Below, one piece after another: positions 21,915-35,120 of a stretch of 64,000 nucleotides of DNA. Under the pieces are notes generated by a model that was given only the letters and a program-made list of their open reading frames with translations, had not been told where the DNA came from and did not search any database. The first letter of the stretch is position 1, and each line of letters starts with the position of its first letter. Position numbers and translations under genes: made by a program. This stretch comes from Ganaspis brasiliensis (taxonomy: Eukaryota; Arthropoda; Insecta; Hymenoptera; Figitidae): contig JAZKLR010000502.1 of the NCBI GenBank assembly GCA_037103525.1, positions 434,001 to 498,000 of the forward strand, in the 5' to 3' direction.

Positions 21915-23728
21915 TGTTATTAGTACTTTTCAATTATAATGATAAAGAAATTTAACTATGATAGGGTGATTGGTATAATAGATAATAAAGATCATTATTT
22001 TGTATTTGTCATGTAGTATCTAAAAATAAATTTCACTTTGTGATTGGTATCTTGAAGTAAAGTATCTATTTTTTATTGGTATCTGAAAATGAATGGTATC
22101 TATGTAAAATGACCTTAATGTAAGTATAAATGTTAGAAAGATAATGTATCTGTGTAGAAATGGATGCTCTACCTGAAAAAGGAAAATGTACTACTAATAA
22201 TGAGGAAGAAGTGAAAAGTTATTTAAGAATTAATGATGAATGGAGTAAAAGGTATAGTTTATTAATGAGAGAATACAACTTTTGTATTCCTAAAGTAATA
22301 TATATGAGATAGAAAAATATCTACCTTCCAATGGAGGGACTATGTATATGCTTATCAGTTATTGATGTTTTAGTTATATAATATTTTTAAGAGAAATAGA
22401 AATGAATGTTTGTGAAAAGATGTGAAGTGGATGCTGGTGAGTCATAACAAATGTAATGTATATCTTGAGAGAAGATGAAGCGTGGTACGTTTATAATAGA
22501 AAATAGTCTCTTGTTATTGAAGTTTACCAATAAAGTGTTGTCTGTATTTCAAAATCTTTGAGTTGTTTTTCAGAAACTTTATATTGTTCACAATTAATGT
22601 AAATTACATGAGATTTGTATTATCTGTTGAATAATAGGATTCATGAACGATATATTGTAAAATTGTAAATAATTAATTTTTTAATATGAAAAAGACATAT
22701 GATGTCCTCGATTTTTATCGAAATTTGGGAATTAAGATACAGTTTGAAGGGAAAGAAGTATGCCAATTTATAGTTAAAAAGATTAGATGCTTTTATGGAA
22801 ATCAATAGTAGGGAACATTAATAGTAGCTTGTTATACATATGCATTAAAAAATATATTTGGATAATTCACTTGATGATTATTTATGTATTTATAACCACA
22901 CTACTGTGGCCCGTGTGAAACTCGCACCTCATGGGCTTCGCACCGCGCCATCCATGCATTGCAATATTGAAATATTTTTATATTTAAATGTAGAAAGTAA
23001 TGCAAAGCTGAAAATGTCAAGAAAGCTTTATTATATTATTATCAACTGTATTCGTTATTTTTTCTAGGCTTCAGAAGCAGGTAAAAGAGGTTTAGAAATG
23101 GAAAACTAATTTTATTATTTTTTAAACAAATAGATTAGAAATGTTGTATCGCACTAATTTATTTATTAATATTGAATATTTGGGAAGTAAAGACGATTGT
23201 GAATAATTTTGTGTAAGATGAAAAGAAAGAAATGTATGAATTAAAGAAAATTTTGCAAAAATTTTGTAATGCAAATATCTTAAAAAGTATAGCATATTTT
23301 GTTGTGGAAATCGTTATTCTTATTTACGACCGAAATGTCTCCCAATTTTCAAAATGTAAGAAAATTTTGCGACATCATATGTCGTTCTCATATAAAACGT
23401 TGTATACAAAGAAAGATTGTCATATCATGTAAAGCGTAATGTGTTTTTCAAAGTTGGAGAAGAAGATTTTAGAGTTGAATACAGTAACTAAATTTCTATT
23501 TACCGTGTGTGGGAGGTAGGTGTTTATGATAACTTGAAGATCAGTTGATAAAGAAGATAAGTAGAATTATCTATTGGTTAGAAAAGAAATATGTTATGAA
23601 TTGAAATATGTACAACGGAATGTTGTAAATTGAAGTAGCATTGTAATATTTAAATGAAAAATTAGTAAGTGGCGTTATAGTCTGCCAATATTGGGCAGTG
23701 TTGAATTGTAATATTGTAATGTGTAGTA
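21915..23728. other. Non-coding, C-poor interval
   Basis: AT-rich sequence between two transposons. One 50-codon frame at 22160 is listed separately. A short GC-rich patch at about 22905-22960 (GTGTGAAACTCGCACC) stands out but has no recognisable identity. Confidence 0.4.
22160..22312 (+). CDS. Short ORF of unknown status
   Basis: 50-codon ATG frame beginning MDALPEKGKCTTNN, with balanced, non-repetitive composition (NDEWSKRYSLLMREYN). The ATG context is GAAATGG, which is favourable. No relatives recognised, and no splice or promoter evidence. It may be a chance frame or an exon of a dead gene. Confidence 0.15.
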   Translation: MDALPEKGKCTTNNEEEVKSYLRINDEWSKRYSLLMREYNFCIPKVIYMR

Positions 23729-24493
23729 CCGTCCAGTAGTATATGGCCACCTGTTTTAAACAATTCAGATTAATTAATTTTTATCTATTTAATTATAAAA
23801 AAATGTTATATCCGTAATTGGTTGAAAAGTAACTACACTCTTAAGACAATGAGTCAACGATGAAGTCGCTTTGTCCAATGTAAAGGAATGTATTGTTAAA
23901 AAAGTGTAAATTATCCTTTTTTTTAATTTTCAATAAGTTTTAAAATAATAAAGTTTTTTTTATGTCCTTGGTGTGATTATAAAAGTAATTATTGTCTATT
24001 GAATGTAAAAACTTGATCACTATTGTTGCACCATTTTTGTCTTACATATTTTCCTGAAGTTGAACTGAGTACTCTAAGGTACCTTTCTTCAGAGCGCGTC
24101 ACATATATGTTTGTCACTAATGATATTAAAATTTGATATTATCCATTGTACTCAGTTTAGCCGCAGGAAGAATTGAAGGAAAAAACGCTGCCGGAATATT
24201 GCTAGATTTGTGAAATTGTATAGAAAATTGTGGTGGAAATCTTAGCAAGGACATAAAGAAATCTTTATTATTTCAAAAGTTATGTAAAATGTAAAAGGAA
24301 CACTGGAATTAACATTTTGTATATAATACATGTTTTAAAAGCGGCTAAAGCAACTTCATCAGGAACTCATGTCATTTAGAATTTACTTACTTTTGAACCG
24401 ATTACAGATTAAACATTGTATTTTAGAATTAGATTAAAGAAAAAATTATGAAGGTGAATCAGTGTAAAGAGATGGACACATACTACTGGACGG
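23729..24493. mobile_element. Tc1/mariner-type MITE, TA duplication
   Basis: Ends CCGTCCAGTAGTATATGGCC and its imperfect complement (...ACATACTACTGGACGG), flanked by TA at 23727-23728 and 24494-24495. The 765-bp interior has no open transposase frame. Confidence 0.75.
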
Positions 24494-25687
24494 TACTCTA
24501 TATTGCCCTACAACGCACTGTGGGGAAAAGACAACGTTGCTGGACAAAAGTCTACTGACAATTCAAATCCTAAAGGATTTTAACTTTTTCTTATTTGAAA
24601 TTCTCAGGAAAAATTGCGCTATAAGCCTAGGGTGCTACATTTTAAAAATATTGTAACATAACCTCAAAAAATTGCTTTATATGTATTTAGTTAGCTCGAA
24701 TACCAAAAGTAATGTCAAAAATTATTTATAAAATATGTAACTAAAAGGTTTTTGAGTCCCTTTATAAGAAATCGGCACCAAATTTGCAAAATTCAAAATG
24801 GCGTACCCAAGTTAGCGCCAGAACAGTATGATGTACTGGCACTGTACTTGTATACTCTTACAAAGTACTCAAACTGACAAATTACTTTTTCAAGATGTCG
24901 GATTAGTACGACTCTAGTACCCTATTTAAAAACCTTACGTAGGATCTGATGTAGGATCTTAGGTAAGATCTCACCTAGTAACATATGTTAGTTCTGATGT
25001 GAATTCTTATGTAAGATCTTACGTGAGAATTTGGCAAAAGGTCTTACGTAAGTTCTTATGTAAGTTCTTATGTAATTTCTTATGTAAGTTCTTATGTTCT
25101 GACAAGAATAAAAACAATTTATTTTCATTTTTTTAATTTTAAAAAGTGTAATCTGCAAAAATTAAATTAATTTTTTTTGTTCCATTCTTAAATTTAATTT
25201 TTCGACATTTTTAAAAATGTCTAAAGAAATTTTTGTAAAATGTCTAAAAAAAATATTTTCAAACACTTATTAATAATACCTAAGGTCATTTATAAACATT
25301 CATAATAGTTTGCCGCCCTTTTCATTTTTGTTAAAGGAAAGATATCTTGTATCTTTATTTTTTAAAATGTTGATTTCTCGATCCTTTATAAAACCCAAGA
25401 GTTCACTTGAAAAAAATGACGACATAAACTACGTATTTTTTATGTCCTAATGTACCTAATATACGACGTCCGAATTCACGTACAATACAATATCATTTAT
25501 GACGTTGAAAAAGATGTCCAAAAGTAAGTACAAAATTGGGATGATAAATGACGTCGTTTCGTATTATATTAATTAATTTCTTGGCTTTTATATTTTGCAG
25601 AACTCTACATGAAAACTACATTTGAATTTGATATAATTTATTTTAATATGTATAATTTACTTATAATATAAAAAATAAAGGTTGAAA

Positions 25688-26143
25688 ATAGGGTTGAAAA
25701 AACGTAAAATTACAAAGTTATATAATTTAAAAAATTTATTTTATATAGTTTTATAACATTAAATATTTTTCTAAGCGTAGTTAGAAGTATTTTACTAAAT
25801 TAAAGTACAAAAGATAGATAACATGGAAAAAAGAAAGTTTATAAAAACTTATTTGTTTTTAAACTTTTATTTAGTTCAATTATTTACGAAAAAATACATT
25901 ATTAATATTAAAAATATAAGTTAAATGAGAACAAAATATTTTTGGAGTAAATGTTAGCTTTGACTCGAATAATAAATTATGTTGAATTTTACTAAAGAAT
26001 ATTAGACAGAACATTAATAAAATTTAATATAATTGATTTTAAGTATTTGAATTAATCTGTAGTATTTCATTAATCTGACTCGAGTTCAGAGTCAGAAGTG
26101 TTTTCACCCTTGTCCTTAACATCATAGACTTTTCTCGAAATAT
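25688..26143. other. Segment unique to left palindrome arm (3' gene end)
   Basis: The right arm jumps from its equivalent of 25688 to 26143 (junction near 34735). The left-only sequence contains the end of a terminal exon, its stop codon and an AT-rich 3' UTR read on the minus strand, so the right arm most likely lost it by deletion. Confidence 0.7.
25866..25871 (-). terminator. Candidate polyadenylation signal AATAAA
   Basis: AATAAA on the minus strand about 200 nt after the stop codon at 26070, in an AT-rich tail. Plausible for the exon at 26070-26221, but AATAAA is frequent in such AT-rich DNA. Confidence 0.35.
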
Positions 26144-26221
26144 ATCACCATAGTGCGCCCACTCTTGCCAACCTTTTTGCTCCTATTACCCCAGCACTGG
26201 TGATTTTGTTATGAAGGCAAT
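26070..26221 (-). pseudogene. Terminal exon of a spliced gene, left-arm copy
   Basis: On the minus strand a 3' splice site (TTTTTGTAATTGCAG) ends at 26222. The exon then reads CLHNKITSAGVIGAKR, LARVGALW, stop, YISRKVYDVKDKGEN and TSDSELESD, ending with TAA at 26070. Apart from one TGA it is open for 49 codons. The right-arm copy has GGA (glycine) at that exact codon, so TGA is a point mutation here. The acidic Ser/Asp/Glu tail and the splice site look genuine. The exon phase (two bases before the first whole codon) fits the exon at 30213-30370. Protein family not recognised. Confidence 0.6.
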
Positions 26222-27099
26222 CTGCAATTACAAAAATAGTCAATCAAAGAATCTTTAAGAAGATGTAATTGTAAGCTCAGACACGACTCTACATTAGAGT
26301 GGTTAAAGAATGCATGCGGGAAAACAAATTTTTCTTTTTTTAAGGTCTTAGCCCCTAGGATTGTTCTATATAAAAAAATATCCCTGTTTTTTTTTAATAT
26401 TTAGAGATGGCTCAAAGCGCTCAAAGTTTCCCATGTATTTTAAATAGGAAAAAAAACATTGTTTCGTAGAAATAGTACAAAATTCATGACAATGAATATT
26501 TTACAATCAGATAACTCTGTTTCTCTTCAGAAGACTTCAAAGAATAACGCCAAATCATTTATTTAACCATTTTTAAATATTAACTATTTTCATGGATTCC
26601 CCAGAAACGCTTGTTTTTAGTATTTTTGCATTTTTGGGATTTTTTGACGGATTCATAAAAAATAGCAAAAAAAAAAAGAAAATAAATAAACGATTTGGCA
26701 TTATTCTTTGTAGCTTCCTAAAGAGAGACAGAGTTTGGAGATTGAAAAATATTAGTTTGCAAGGATTTAATACCATTTCTTTGAGAGCTTTGGTTTTTTT
26801 TTATTATATTAATCAAATTAAATAAAAAACAAGGGTATTATTTCGATATAAAACAATCCTAGGGGTGAGAGCAAAAAAAAAATGTTTTTGTTTCGGCCCA
26901 CTGTATTCTACATGCTTAAATACTTAGTTATATTTTGCGTAAAAGATGTTTAAAAAATGTGTTCCTAGCAAGAAGAGGTTGATTAATAGTACCTATATTA
27001 AGCAACAAGGGGTTAAAGGCAGCAATATGCCTCTGATACCGACTGATCTGTAAGTTTGTTTCATATTAACAGCAATAGCTAGGGGTCGTGTATATATAA

Positions 27100-29450
27100 C
27101 TGTCGGAAATAATTGTAAATTGAACAACAGGATTGCAAATCGAAACAAATAATTAAAATTGACGAAAATAATTAAAAATTGAGAAAATAAATTAAAGAAT
27201 TTAAAAATTAAATTAAAATTTAAAAAAATAATTGATCATTGAAAAAAAAATTACAAAACGACGAAAATAATTGGCAAATAAAAACAAAACTCAAAACATA
27301 GGCTAGATTGATATACAACTGAATAATATAATTTAAAAAATCAAAGAATAATTATAAAATTTTTAAATATTTAAACATTTCAAAAATTGCCGAAAATAAA
27401 TGGAAATTGCGGGAAATAATTAATAGTTGGGGAAAAAAGTTGACGAGAACAATGACTAGATTAATAGACAACTGAAGAAGAATAATTAAAAAAATTAAAC
27501 AAGATATATTAAATTTAAAGAAAATAATTGGAAATTTAAAAATTAAGAAAATTATAGGAAACGTCTTTGGAAATAATTGAACATTTCAAAGCTGGACTGA
27601 AAATAAAAAAACAATATCTAAAATTAAAAAAAAATTAATTGAAAAAAGTCGGGAATTAATGAGTATAGAAGAAAACAATTGAAAAATGAAGAACAGAAAT
27701 AAACATTGAAGAATGGAATTAAAAATTAATAAAAATAATTTAAGAATTGTATTTAAAATTAAAGTAACTTAATGATAATCAAAAGAAAATAGTAGGAAAA
27801 ATGCGATTGTTTTTCAATATTAAATAAAAAATAGTTAAAAATTAAAAATAGGAATTCAAATTTGAAGAAAATAACTGATAATTAAAGAGAATTGTTTTTG
27901 AATTGCATAACTGAATTGAAATTTCAAAACAATTTTTGTGAGTAAAAAAAGTCATTAAAAATTAAAAAGCGGAATTGAAAATGGCAAAAAAAGGAAATAA
28001 GAACCGAAGAAAATAATACTAGAATTAAATAAATGAACTGAAATTTTAAAACAATTTTTATTAGTAAAAAAATAATTGAAAAAATACTAGAAAAATTGAA
28101 TGTTGTGGACAACTAAATTAGTCGCGATTTCGGGTACTTTTCCATTTCACTAAACGGAAAAATTTCATTAAATCTGAAAAGGTAGTGAAGGGAAGGGGTA
28201 ACCTAAGGCCCGGACATGACAAGCGATGGAAAGGGAAAGAAAGACAGTTGAACTGACGGACCGAAATATGATGGACCGCTGACAATCATATAGACAATTT
28301 CAGTACCTTGTAAAATATTTCTCATTTTGTATTAACTGTGTAAATTTAATATCTGGTTGTTCCAATAAATGGTGAATTTACTAAAGTAAAGTGTTTTATT
28401 TCGCAATAGACCAAATTATTTTGTTCATTTCAGGAGACTATTACAGTCTTGATTTTGTGTCGTTAACATTGAATATTGAGGAATTAATTGAAAGTCGACA
28501 AAAGTAATTGAAAATTTAAGAAAATATTTGAGAATAGAAAAAAATAATTACAAATTGAAGAAACAAATAAGAAATTAATTAATCAAATAGACCACGGAAA
28601 AAATTGCTTTATTTTGTAAGTGCGTTATGCAAAATGAGATTTTTTATTTGTCGGAGTAACAAATAATCATTTATGCAAAATAATGTGTATCATAATAATA
28701 AATAAAGAAATAAATAAAAATTCCAATTAAGTAATTGATAATTATAAGAAAAATTACAAGTTTACAAAAATAATTAAATATTGACTATATGCATAATAAT
28801 AATAATAATAATAATAATTAAAGAATTTAATAGAAATTTTAAGAAAATAATTGATAATTAAAAGAAAAATGACAATTTGACAAAAATAATTATATAGTGA
28901 GGAGGATTATTTATTATTAAAAAAAGTAATTAACAATTGGAAAAAAAATTCGAGAAATTGTAAGAATAATCGGCATTCAAAAAAAGTGTTTTTTTAAATA
29001 AATGAATAATCATAAAATTGAACGGGAATAATAAATTGTCAACTAAAAACTGATGAAAATTAAGGAAAAATTGTAGAAAATAAATGTAAATTGAAGAATT
29101 GCATTGAAATTTCAATAGAATAATTGAAAAACAAAAAATGCAATTTAAAATTGAAGAAAATAATTAAAAATTATAGAAATAAATTGAAAATTGAAGAAAT
29201 GAACTAAAATTTTAATAAATTTATGATATTTGAAAGAAAAATTGCAAAATGACTAAAATAATTATATATTAAAGAAAATAATTGAGAAATGAGGAAAATA
29301 ATTGACAATCGGAAGAAATGTTCGAAAATTGGTGAGAATAATCGACAACAGATCAAAATAATAAAAAAAAAATTTTTAAATAATTAAAAAATTTAAAAAG
29401 AATAATTGTATATTGAAAACTGTTGACAATTTTAGAAAAAATTATAGATT
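27100..29450. repeat. AT-rich degenerate repeat in left arm
   Basis: Variants of GAAAATAATTGAAAATTG repeat at about 20 bp with frequent drift, interrupted by a solo LTR. An (AAT)9-like microsatellite lies near 28795. The open frames here are low-complexity. Mirror copy at about 31380-33780. Confidence 0.75.
28101..28468. mobile_element. Solo LTR, 5-bp TSD, left-arm copy
   Basis: 368 bp starting TGTTGTGGAC and ending GTCGTTAACA (TG...CA), with direct repeats TTGAA at 28096-28100 and 28469-28473. More GC-rich than its surroundings. Contains CCAATAAATGG near 28364, a likely polyadenylation signal in the R region. No internal retroelement sequence adjoins, so it is a solo LTR from recombination. 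Superfamily not assigned. Confidence 0.8.
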
Positions 29451-29711
29451 TATTGATTGTGGATTACTATTATAGATTCATTAAGGATAAAACATAAATA
29501 ATAAGTAACCTTAAATTTTGACTTAATTTTTTAAAGCTTACGTAAGTAGAGGGGGTGGGGGGGGGGGGGGTACAAATCTTACTGAGCCTTACATCGGGGA
29601 GAGGGGGGGTTAAAATGTTCAAAATTACCCTTGCGCAATTGTACACGACCCCTTAGTTGAAAATATATATTATAACAATATTACATATTTATCTTACCAA
29701 TATTATAGGTA

Positions 29712-31108
29712 TTACCCAGATAGCACCCAAATTTCCGGGAAGTTTCCGGGCAGTTTCCCGTAGTAAGTTCGGAAGCTTCCGATGGAAGTTTTTAAGAAAC
29801 TTCCTGGATATATCAAAATGTCCTCCTAGCAAGCTTCCCTCGTAAACTTCCCGGAAACTACTAGAAAATATCGATTGATAATCGTGTCCACACGATTATT
29901 TTCAATTGATTGTTTAATGAACTTTAATTGTTTTTTATTGTTATTAATTGCTTCAATTGTTGTGAATCGTTACGAATAATTTTTTTGGACTCTTTTTTAA
30001 ACAATTTATAACGATTAAAAACAATTTTAACAATTGATAATAACCAAGTATAACAATAAAAAAACACATGGGATAAATCGTGAAAACACGATTTTTTAAA
30101 TACAATTAAAAGCGACTGATAATTTTAATCATTTTCAATCGTGGTGAATCGATTTCGTCTAGTAGAGATTGATTCAAGGATTACTAAATTGATTTTAATA
30201 TTGTTAACGCAGAAAACGAGCATGCAAAGCCAATCAACAAAAAATTGCAGTCAGACGTGAGCAGGAAAGTTTGGATATTTTAGAAAGACACAAGCAATTA
30301 ATGGAAAATAGAAAGTCTATTGGAACATCTGAATCTGTCAGCAATGAAGATTTGTCTGGAGATTTTCGTGGTAAATTGTTTTTGTCTTCAACTATAATCA
30401 AAATTATAATACAGATTTCAACTTGATAATGAATTATATCTGATATACATTTTAAATGTTAATATCAATTGAGCAAATCAGTCATTTTTAGATCAGTCAT
30501 CGCCGAAAAGGACAATTGAGTAACGACTGCTGACACAGTTCTAGTGAGTCCTGGAAATGACTTAACTTTAACCAACGGCACTGCTAGGAACAGGCTGTGA
30601 AGGTTGGCTGACCTAGGTGATACCCGCAAAAGGGTTACTGGTAAATAAACAAAAAATTCTCTAATACCCCGATAGCAGCCGAATTTCCGGGATCCTTCCA
30701 ATTTTAAGATTGAGAGTTTCCAAAGAAAGTTTCCAGGAAACCTCCTTTGGAAACTTCCCTTGGAAATTTCCTAGAAACTTCCAGTTATCTATTTTTAATT
30801 TAATTCTAAATATTATAAATTCATTTAATTTTAAATATTTACAGTTTATTTAAATTATATTATTTAATTGAATTACTATATTTATTCCAATAAATTTAAT
30901 TTACAATTAAATTAAACAATAGATAACTGGAAGTTTCCAAGGAGTTTCTAAGGAAAGTTTCCGGGAAGTTTACGAGAGAAGCTTGCTAGGAGGACATTTT
31001 GATATATCCAGAAAGTTTCTTAAAAATTTCCATCGGAAGCTTCTGAACTTACTACGGGAAACTGCCCGGAAACTTCCCGGAAATTTGGGTGCTATCTGGG
31101 TAATACCT
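29712..31108. mobile_element. TACCC...GGGTA inverted-repeat unit at palindrome centre
   Basis: TACCCAGATAGCACCC at 29710 faces GGGTGCTATCTGGGTA at 31108. Both are followed inward by TTCCGGGAAGTTTCC-like iterations. Because the surrounding arms are themselves mirrored, the element's limits and target duplication cannot be fixed. Related ends: 30663, 35532-36064 and 50843-50990. The central spacer holds the exon at 30213. Confidence 0.6.
30213..30370 (+). CDS. Internal exon of a spliced gene, family unknown
   Basis: The acceptor TTAATATTGTTAACGCAG ends at 30212 and the donor G|GTAAAT starts at 30371. Between them 158 nt are open in one frame: KRACKANQQKIAVRREQ, ESLDILERHKQLMEN, RKSIGTSESVSNEDL, SGDFR. 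It is a charged, helix-prone segment with normal codon and residue variety, unlike the low-complexity arms. One base precedes the first whole codon and one (G) is left over. Joining that G to AT at 34650 (right arm) or 26221 (left arm) gives GAT (Asp) and keeps the frame into the terminal exon. Upstream exons were not found. It could be a captured host gene or a transposon's own gene. Confidence 0.5.
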
Positions 31109-31379
31109 ATAATATTGGTAAGATAAATATGTAATATTGTTATAATATATATTTTCAACGAAGGGGTCGTGTACAATTGCGCAAGGATAATTTTAAACAT
31201 TTTAAGCCCACCCCCCCCCCTCCCCGATGTAAGGCTCAGTAAGATTTTGTACCCCACCCCCTCTACTTACGTAAGCTTTAAAAAATTAAGTCAAAATTTA
31301 AAGTTACTTATTATTTATGTTTTATCCTTGATGAATCTATAATAGTAATCCACAATCAATAAATCTATAATTTTTTCTA

Positions 31380-33780
31380 AAATTTTCAACAGTTTTCAAT
31401 ATACAATTATTCTTTTTAAATTTTTTAATTATTTTAAAATTTTTTTTTTATTATTTTGATCTGTTGTCGATTATTCTCACCAATTTTCGAACATTTCTTC
31501 CGATTGTCAATTATTTTCCTCATTTCTCAATTATTTTCTTTAATATATAATTATTTTAGTAATTTTGAAATTTTTCTTTCAAATATAATAAATTTATTAA
31601 AATTTTAGTTCATTTCTTCAATTTTCAATTTATTTCTATAATTTTTAATTATTTTCTTCAATTTTAAATTGCATTTTTTGTTTTTCAATTATTCTATTGA
31701 AATTTCAATGCAATTCTTCAATTAACATTTATTTTCTACAATTTTTCCTTAATTTTCATCAGTTTTTAATTGACAATTTATTATTCCCGTTCAATTTTAT
31801 GATTATTCATTTATTTAAAAAAACACTTTTTTTGAATGCCGATTATTCTTACAATTTCTCGAATTTTTTTTCCAATTGTTAATTACTTTTTTTAATAATA
31901 AATAATCCTCCTCACTATATAATTATTTTTGTCAAATTGTCATTTTTCTTTTAATTATCAATTATTTTCTTAAAATTTCTATTAAATTCTTTAATTATTA
32001 TTATTATTATTATTATGCATATAGTCAATATTTAATTATTTTTGTAAACTTGTAATTTTTCTTATAATTATCAATTACTTAATTGGAATTTTTATTTATT
32101 TCTTTATTTATTATTATGATACACATTATTTTGCATAAATGATTATTTGTTACTCCGACAAATAAAAAATCTCATTTTGCATAACGCACTTACAAAATAA
32201 AGCAATTTTTTCCGTGGTCTATTTGATTAATTAATTTCTTATTTGTTTCTTCAATTTGTAATTATTTTTTTCTATTCTCAAATATTTTCTTAAATTCTCA
32301 ATTACTTTTGTCGACTTTCAATTAATTCCTCAATATTCAATGTTAACGACACAAAATCAAGACTGTAATAGTCTCCTGAAATGAACAAAATAATTTGGTC
32401 TATTGCGAAATAAAACACTTTACTTTAGTAAATTCTTCATTTATTGGAACAACCAGATATTAAATTTACACAGTTAATACAAAATGAGAAATATTTTACT
32501 AAGTACTGAAATTGTCTATATGATTGTCAGCGGTCCATCATATTTCGGTCCGTCAGTTCAACTGTCTTTCTTTTCCTTTCCATTGCTTGTCATGTCCGGG
32601 CCTTAGGTTACCCCTTCCCTTCACTACCTTTTCAGATGGAAAGAAATTTTTCCGTTTAGTAAAATGGAAAAGTACCCGAAATCGCGACTAATTTAGTTGT
32701 CCACAACATTCAATTTTTCTAGTATTTTTTCAATTATTTTTTTACTCATAAAAATTGTTTTAAAATTTCAGTTCACTTATTTAATTCTAGTATTATTTTC
32801 TTCGGTTCTTATTTCCTTTTTTTGCCATTTTCAATTCCGCTTTTTAATTTTCAATGACTTTTTTTACTCACAAAAATTGTTTTAAAATTTCAATTCAGTT
32901 ATGCAATTCAAAAACAATTCTCTTTAATTATCAGTTATTTTCTTCAAACTTGAATTCCTATTTTTAATTTTTAACTATTTTTTATTTAATATTGAAAAAC
33001 TATCGCATTTTTCCTACTATTTTCTTTTGATTATAATTAAGTTACTTTAATTTTAAATACAATTCTTCAATTATTTTTATTAATTTTTAATTCCATTCTT
33101 CAATGTTTATTTCTGTTCTTCATTTTTCAATTGATTTTTCTATACTAATTAATTCCCGACTTTTTTCAATTACTTTTTTTCAATTTTAGATATTTTTTTT
33201 ATTTTCAGTCCAGCTTTGAAATGTGCAATTATTTCCAAGGACGTTTCCTATAATTTTCTTAATTTTTCAATTTCTAATTATTTTCTTTAAATTTAATATA
33301 TCTTGTTTAATTTTTTTAATTATTCTTCTTCAGTTGTCTATTAATCTAGTCATTGTTCGAAATTTTTTTTCAATTGACAATTATTTCCATCATTTGTCAA
33401 ACATTTTCTTTAATTTTTCAATTATTCTCGTCAACTGTTTTCTCCAACTATTAATTATTATCCGCAATTTCCAATTATTTTTTGCAATTTTTGAAATGTT
33501 TAAATATTTAAAAATTTTATAATTATTCTTTGATTTTTTAAATTATATTATTCAGTTGTATATCAATCTAGCCTATTTTTTGAATTTTGTTTTTATTTGT
33601 CAATTATTTTCGTCGTTTTGTAATTTTTTTTTCAATTATCAATTATTTTTTTAAATTTTAATTTAATTTTTAAATTCTTTAATTTATTTTCTCAATTTTT
33701 AATTATTTTCGTCAATTTTAATTATTTGTTTCGATTTGCAATCCTGTTGTTCAATTTACAATTATTTCCGACAGTTATAT
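31380..33780. repeat. AT-rich degenerate repeat, mirror copy in right arm
   Basis: Inverted counterpart of 27100-29450 (CAATTTTCAATTATTTTC variants). Its short open frames are translations of low-complexity sequence. Confidence 0.75.
32341..32708. mobile_element. Solo LTR, mirrored copy in right arm
   Basis: Inverted counterpart of 28101-28468 (begins TGTTAACGAC, ends GTCCACAACA) with TTCAA-type flanks, at the symmetrical place. Its presence in both arms means it was there before the arms were duplicated, or was copied by gene conversion. Coordinates to within one base. Confidence 0.75.
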
Positions 33781-34649
33781 ATACACGACCCCTAGCTATT
33801 GCTGTTAATATGAAACAAACTTACAGATCAGTCGGTATCAGAGGCATATTGCTGCCTTTAACCCCTTGTTGCTTAATATAGGTACTATTAATCAACCTCT
33901 TCTTGCTAGAAACACATTTTTTAAACATCTTTTACGCAAAATATAACTAAGTATTTAAGCATGTAGAATACAGTGGACCGAAACAAAAACATTTTTTTTT
34001 TGCTCTCACCCCTAGGATTGTTTTATATCGAAATAATACCCTTGTTTTTTATTTAATTTGATTAATATAATAAAAAAAAACCAAAGCTCTCAAAGAAATG
34101 GTATTAAATCCTTGCAAACTAATATTTTTCAATCTCCAAACTCGGTCTCTCTTCAGGAAGCTTCAAAGATTAATGCCAAATCGTTTATTTATTTTCTTTT
34201 TTTTGCTATTTTTTATGAATCCGTCAAAAAATCCCAAAAATGCAAAAATACTAAAAACAAGCGTTTCTGGGGAATCCATGAAAATAGTTAATATTTAAAA
34301 ATGGTTAAATAAATGATTTGGCGTTATTCTTTGAAGTCTTCTGAAGAGAAACAGAGTTATCTGATTGTAAAATATTCATTGTCATGGATTTTGTACTATT
34401 TCTACGAAACAATATTTTTTTTCCTATTTAAAATACATGGGAAACTTTGAGCGCTTTGAGCCATCTCTAAATATTAAAAAAAAACAGGGATATTTTTTTA
34501 TATAGAACAATCCTAGGGGCTAAGACCTTAAAAAAAGAAAAATTTGTTTTCCCGCATGCATTTTTTAACCACTCTAATGTAGAGTTGTGTATGAGCTAAC
34601 AATTACATCTTCTTAAAGATTCTTTTATTGACTATTTTTGTAATTGCAG

Positions 34650-34740
34650 ATTGCCTTCATAACAAAATCACCAGTGCTGGGGTAATAGGAGCAAAAAGGT
34701 TGGCAAGAGTGGGCGCACTATGGGGATATATATATTTTCA
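34650..34740 (+). pseudogene. Terminal exon, right-arm copy, 3' part deleted
   Basis: The same 3' splice site and exon start as 26221 (minus), in mirror position: CLHNKITSAGVIGAKR, LARVGALWGYI. Here the codon that is TGA on the left is GGA. After about 90 nt the sequence jumps to what lies beyond the 3' UTR in the left arm, so the acidic tail and stop are lost. It lies 4.28 kb downstream of the exon at 30213-30370, on the same strand and in matching phase. Confidence 0.6.
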
Positions 34741-35120
34741 ACCTTATTTTTTTATATTATAAGTAAATTATACATATTAAAATAAATTATATCAAATTCA
34801 AATGTAGTTTTCATGTAGAGTTCTGCAAAATGTAAAAGCCAAGAAATTAATTAATATAATACGAAACGACGTCATTTATCATCCCAATTTTGTACTTACT
34901 TTTGGACATCTTTTTCAACGTCATAAATGATATTGTATTGTACGTGAATTCGGACGTCGTATATTAGGTACATTAAGACATAAAAAATACGTAGTTTATG
35001 TCGTCATTTTTTTCAAGTGAACTCTTGGGTTTTATAAAGGATCGAGAAATCAACATTTTAAAAGATAAAGATACAAGATATCTTTCCTTTAACAAAAATG
35101 AAAAGGGCGCTAAACTATTA

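Noticed and set aside
28930..33522. Phe/Ile-rich 60-99-aa ORFs resembling membrane segments
   Set aside because: Low-complexity AAATT repeat translates to Phe/Ile/Leu/Ser; the frames are mirrored in both palindrome arms.
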